The notes beneath the pieces were generated by a model. The model was not told the DNA's origin. It saw only the letters and a list, made by a program, of their open reading frames with translations, and ran no database searches. Of a stretch of DNA of 64,000 nucleotides, positions 63,051 to 64,000 are shown piece after piece. Where the stretch lies: positions 127,025,501 through 127,089,500 of the forward strand of contig CM074857.1 of assembly GCA_037501455.1 (NCBI GenBank), given 5' to 3'. A program made the translations under genes and the position numbers. Source of the DNA: Lantana camara (taxonomy: Eukaryota; Streptophyta; Magnoliopsida; Lamiales; Verbenaceae). Every line of letters starts with the position of its first letter. The first letter of the stretch is position 1.

Positions 63051-63186
63051 ATATTACTATAAAAGTACAAGTCCCCCAAACTACTCATCTGACAAATATC
63101 AGGAGGTATAGATCCCGTCAACTGATTCTCGCTAAGAGATATTATTTCGGGATGTTTTAATTTCCCAAGTGTTGTTGGGATGGTCC
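63051..63186 (-). pseudogene. RLK3 LRR exon start, right of RE-2
   Basis: It starts after an AG acceptor at 63187 with TIPTTLGKLKHPEIISL, SENQLTGSIPPDICQMSSL, and continues to the RE-2 insertion point. It is the 5' part of the exon equivalent to 36447-37850. Confidence 0.85.
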
Positions 63187-63410
63187 CTGTGAGAGTTACA
63201 AGTTAAACATACCTGTTAAATTTTAAATATTCTTACAATTTTTATGTCGGAACTAAAAAAAGAAGAAAGTTCGAACGAGACAAAGAATGAAAACAAACTT
63301 GGTGCATGAATTTAAATTTTCTTTAATGTTGATTTATAATTATTTCCCAATAAGTTGTTTTACGATAAGCAAAAATTATGTTGATTTTTCAAATGGAAAG
63401 ATATCATACC
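63187..63410 (-). other. RLK3 intron remnant
   Basis: It matches RLK2 37851-38074 (GTTCGAACGAGACAAAGAA, TTCCCAATAAGTTGTTTTA, AAATGGAAAGATATCATACC). The next exon should begin immediately but is replaced by an LTR. Confidence 0.75.
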
Positions 63411-64000
63411 TGATCTGGCTCAAATCTGGTCGATCTGGCTGTCAGATATGGGTCAATCAGTCAAGAATTTGTTTGAGTGAGTTCTTTATCGACCTGAAAG
63501 CACTACTAAACGTGAGCTCGAAACCAACTTGGGGGACTTGGGGTTTTACCCAAGGTTGGCACTCCGACGCTCAAGTCAGTAATGGAGCTCTTTAGAGAGA
63601 GAATAAATGCAATTGAATGCGTATTAAAGGCTTACCAACTACTGTTCAAAAGACGAGTATTTATAGCCATGACCAAATGACACAGTAGTGTGTGTACTGT
63701 AGGTGTGCATTAATGGCATTGCCAGTCGTCGATCTGGATGTCGGACGATGGAACCGGCTTGAGGCGGGTCGTTTGTACCTTCTTTCCCCTTTGAGTAAAA
63801 GCAGGGACTGACGGTCATTAATGAGCCATAGTACGCCTGTTCCAGGGAATGAGAAGGATACACGTGTCCCGACAGGAGTGCTTTACAGTATTCGGGTGTC
63901 CGGTGACGTAGGTAATCGATCTATAGATCGATGTTGCCTTCCGGGATCCTTAATGTTGTGGGTATCCTCATGGGAGAGAGCAGATCGATCTGTTGATCTG
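63411..64000 (-). mobile_element. Ty3/gypsy-type LTR, runs off the window
   Basis: Starting with TG exactly at the RLK3 exon edge, the sequence reads on the minus strand as an LTR. It has a CTATAAATACTCG box (63652-63668), then TCTCTCTAAAGAGCTCC and TGACTTGAGCGTCGGAGTG, a phrase common near the R/U5 region of plant gypsy LTRs. The other end lies outside the window. Palindromic GATC-rich text (ATCGATCTATAGATCGAT at 63915-63932) occurs upstream of the promoter. Frames inside are not genes. Confidence 0.75.

Larger units (their letters stand above)
47745..63055 (+). mobile_element. Copia retrotransposon RE-2 in RLK3
   Basis: LTRs of 226 bp (47750-47975 and 62825-63050) start TGTTGAGTTTTG and end TTCTACA. 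The 5-bp duplication ATATT flanks them, and the intact site (GAGCATATTACTATC) exists in RLK1 and RLK2. The primer site TGGTATCAAGAGC is at 47976; the purine run TTGAGGGAGGG precedes the right LTR. Without the nested RE-3 it is about 5.07 kb. The LTRs differ at three positions by my count. Its pol has four in-frame stops and is split by RE-3, so it is inactive. Confidence 0.95.
46111..63186 (-). pseudogene. RLK3: broken third receptor kinase
   Basis: Pieces of a third LRR-XII kinase lie on the minus strand: kinase text at 46111-46617, LRRs at 47407-47749, and the start of the same exon at 63051-63186. A 790-bp foreign stretch replaces the region between kinase and LRRs, and copia RE-2 splits the LRR part. 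The catalytic-loop codons (HCDIKPSN in RLK2) are removed by a net deletion of about 41 bp near 46204. A TAA also lies in the activation segment (QTKT-stop-AT). The last exon and exons upstream of 63411 are absent. No function can remain. Confidence 0.9.

Noticed and set aside
63639..63863. Minus-strand frame of 74 codons at the right edge
   Set aside because: Lies in the promoter part of a gypsy-type LTR.
1..64000. tRNA, rRNA or snRNA genes
   Set aside because: I looked for box A/B pairs with an acceptor stem and rRNA landmarks; only the SINE at 45597-45712 showed tRNA-like boxes.

Overview
The window looks like nuclear DNA of a dicot flowering plant. It is strongly AT-rich, has GT-AG introns, and carries plant-type LRR receptor kinases, NAC, PPR, CUL1 and TOG-domain gene pieces, plus Ty1/copia, Ty3/gypsy, L1, SINE and DNA-transposon insertions. 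I cannot name the species. No bacterial, CRISPR or organellar signature was seen. Very little here is a clean intact gene: most of the window is the remains of a tandemly duplicated gene cluster heavily invaded by transposons.

Backbone. A duplicated block runs on the minus strand. Unit A is about 7.16-21.4 kb and unit B about 32.54-45.6 kb. Each unit has a CLASP/TOG-like gene fragment, the promoter remnant of a lost receptor gene, and an LRR-XII type receptor-like kinase (RLK1 10592-20881, RLK2 35862-45000). A third, badly broken kinase (RLK3, 46111-63186) follows. Between units A and B lies a CUL1-like pseudogene, present as a plus-strand copy (21.86-30.87 kb) and an inverted partial copy (30.93-32.5 kb).

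Receptor kinases. RLK1 and RLK2 share a 634-bp first exon (signal peptide, LRR N-cap, LRRs), small internal LRR exons of exactly 144 or 219 bp, a 1404-bp exon (LRRs, membrane helix, most of the kinase) and a last kinase exon. Every junction I read is phase 1, so internal exons can be skipped without losing frame. RLK2 can be read through as about 957-1005 residues. RLK1 has a stop codon in one cassette exon. RLK3 has lost its catalytic loop and last exon.

Mobile elements. Region by region: an L1-type LINE (0.7-3.5 kb, minus); several MULE-like elements with 9-10 bp duplications; hAT-like elements with CGAGCC-rich ends and 8-bp duplications (9.8, 18.8, 25.1 kb); a copia-derived fold-back (14.1-14.8 kb); copia RE-1 (24582-30672); a 5'-truncated LINE (38.5-39.5 kb); a tRNA-type SINE (45.6 kb); copia RE-2 (47750-63050) inside RLK3; copia RE-3 (52071-62293, minus, intact 1306-residue gag-pol) nested in RE-2; and a gypsy-type LTR running off the right edge (63411-64000). 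Because units A and B are paralogous, many insertions have a matching empty site in the other unit, which fixes their ends exactly.

Most interesting. The long untranslated leader of RE-3 carries two kinds of repeated RNA-like structure. Four stem-loops (58.14-58.48 kb) present the same 17-nt sequence on different but complementary stems, and a GC-rich array of perfect hairpins (59.70-59.93 kb) lies just downstream of the primer binding site. I know of no described function for either.
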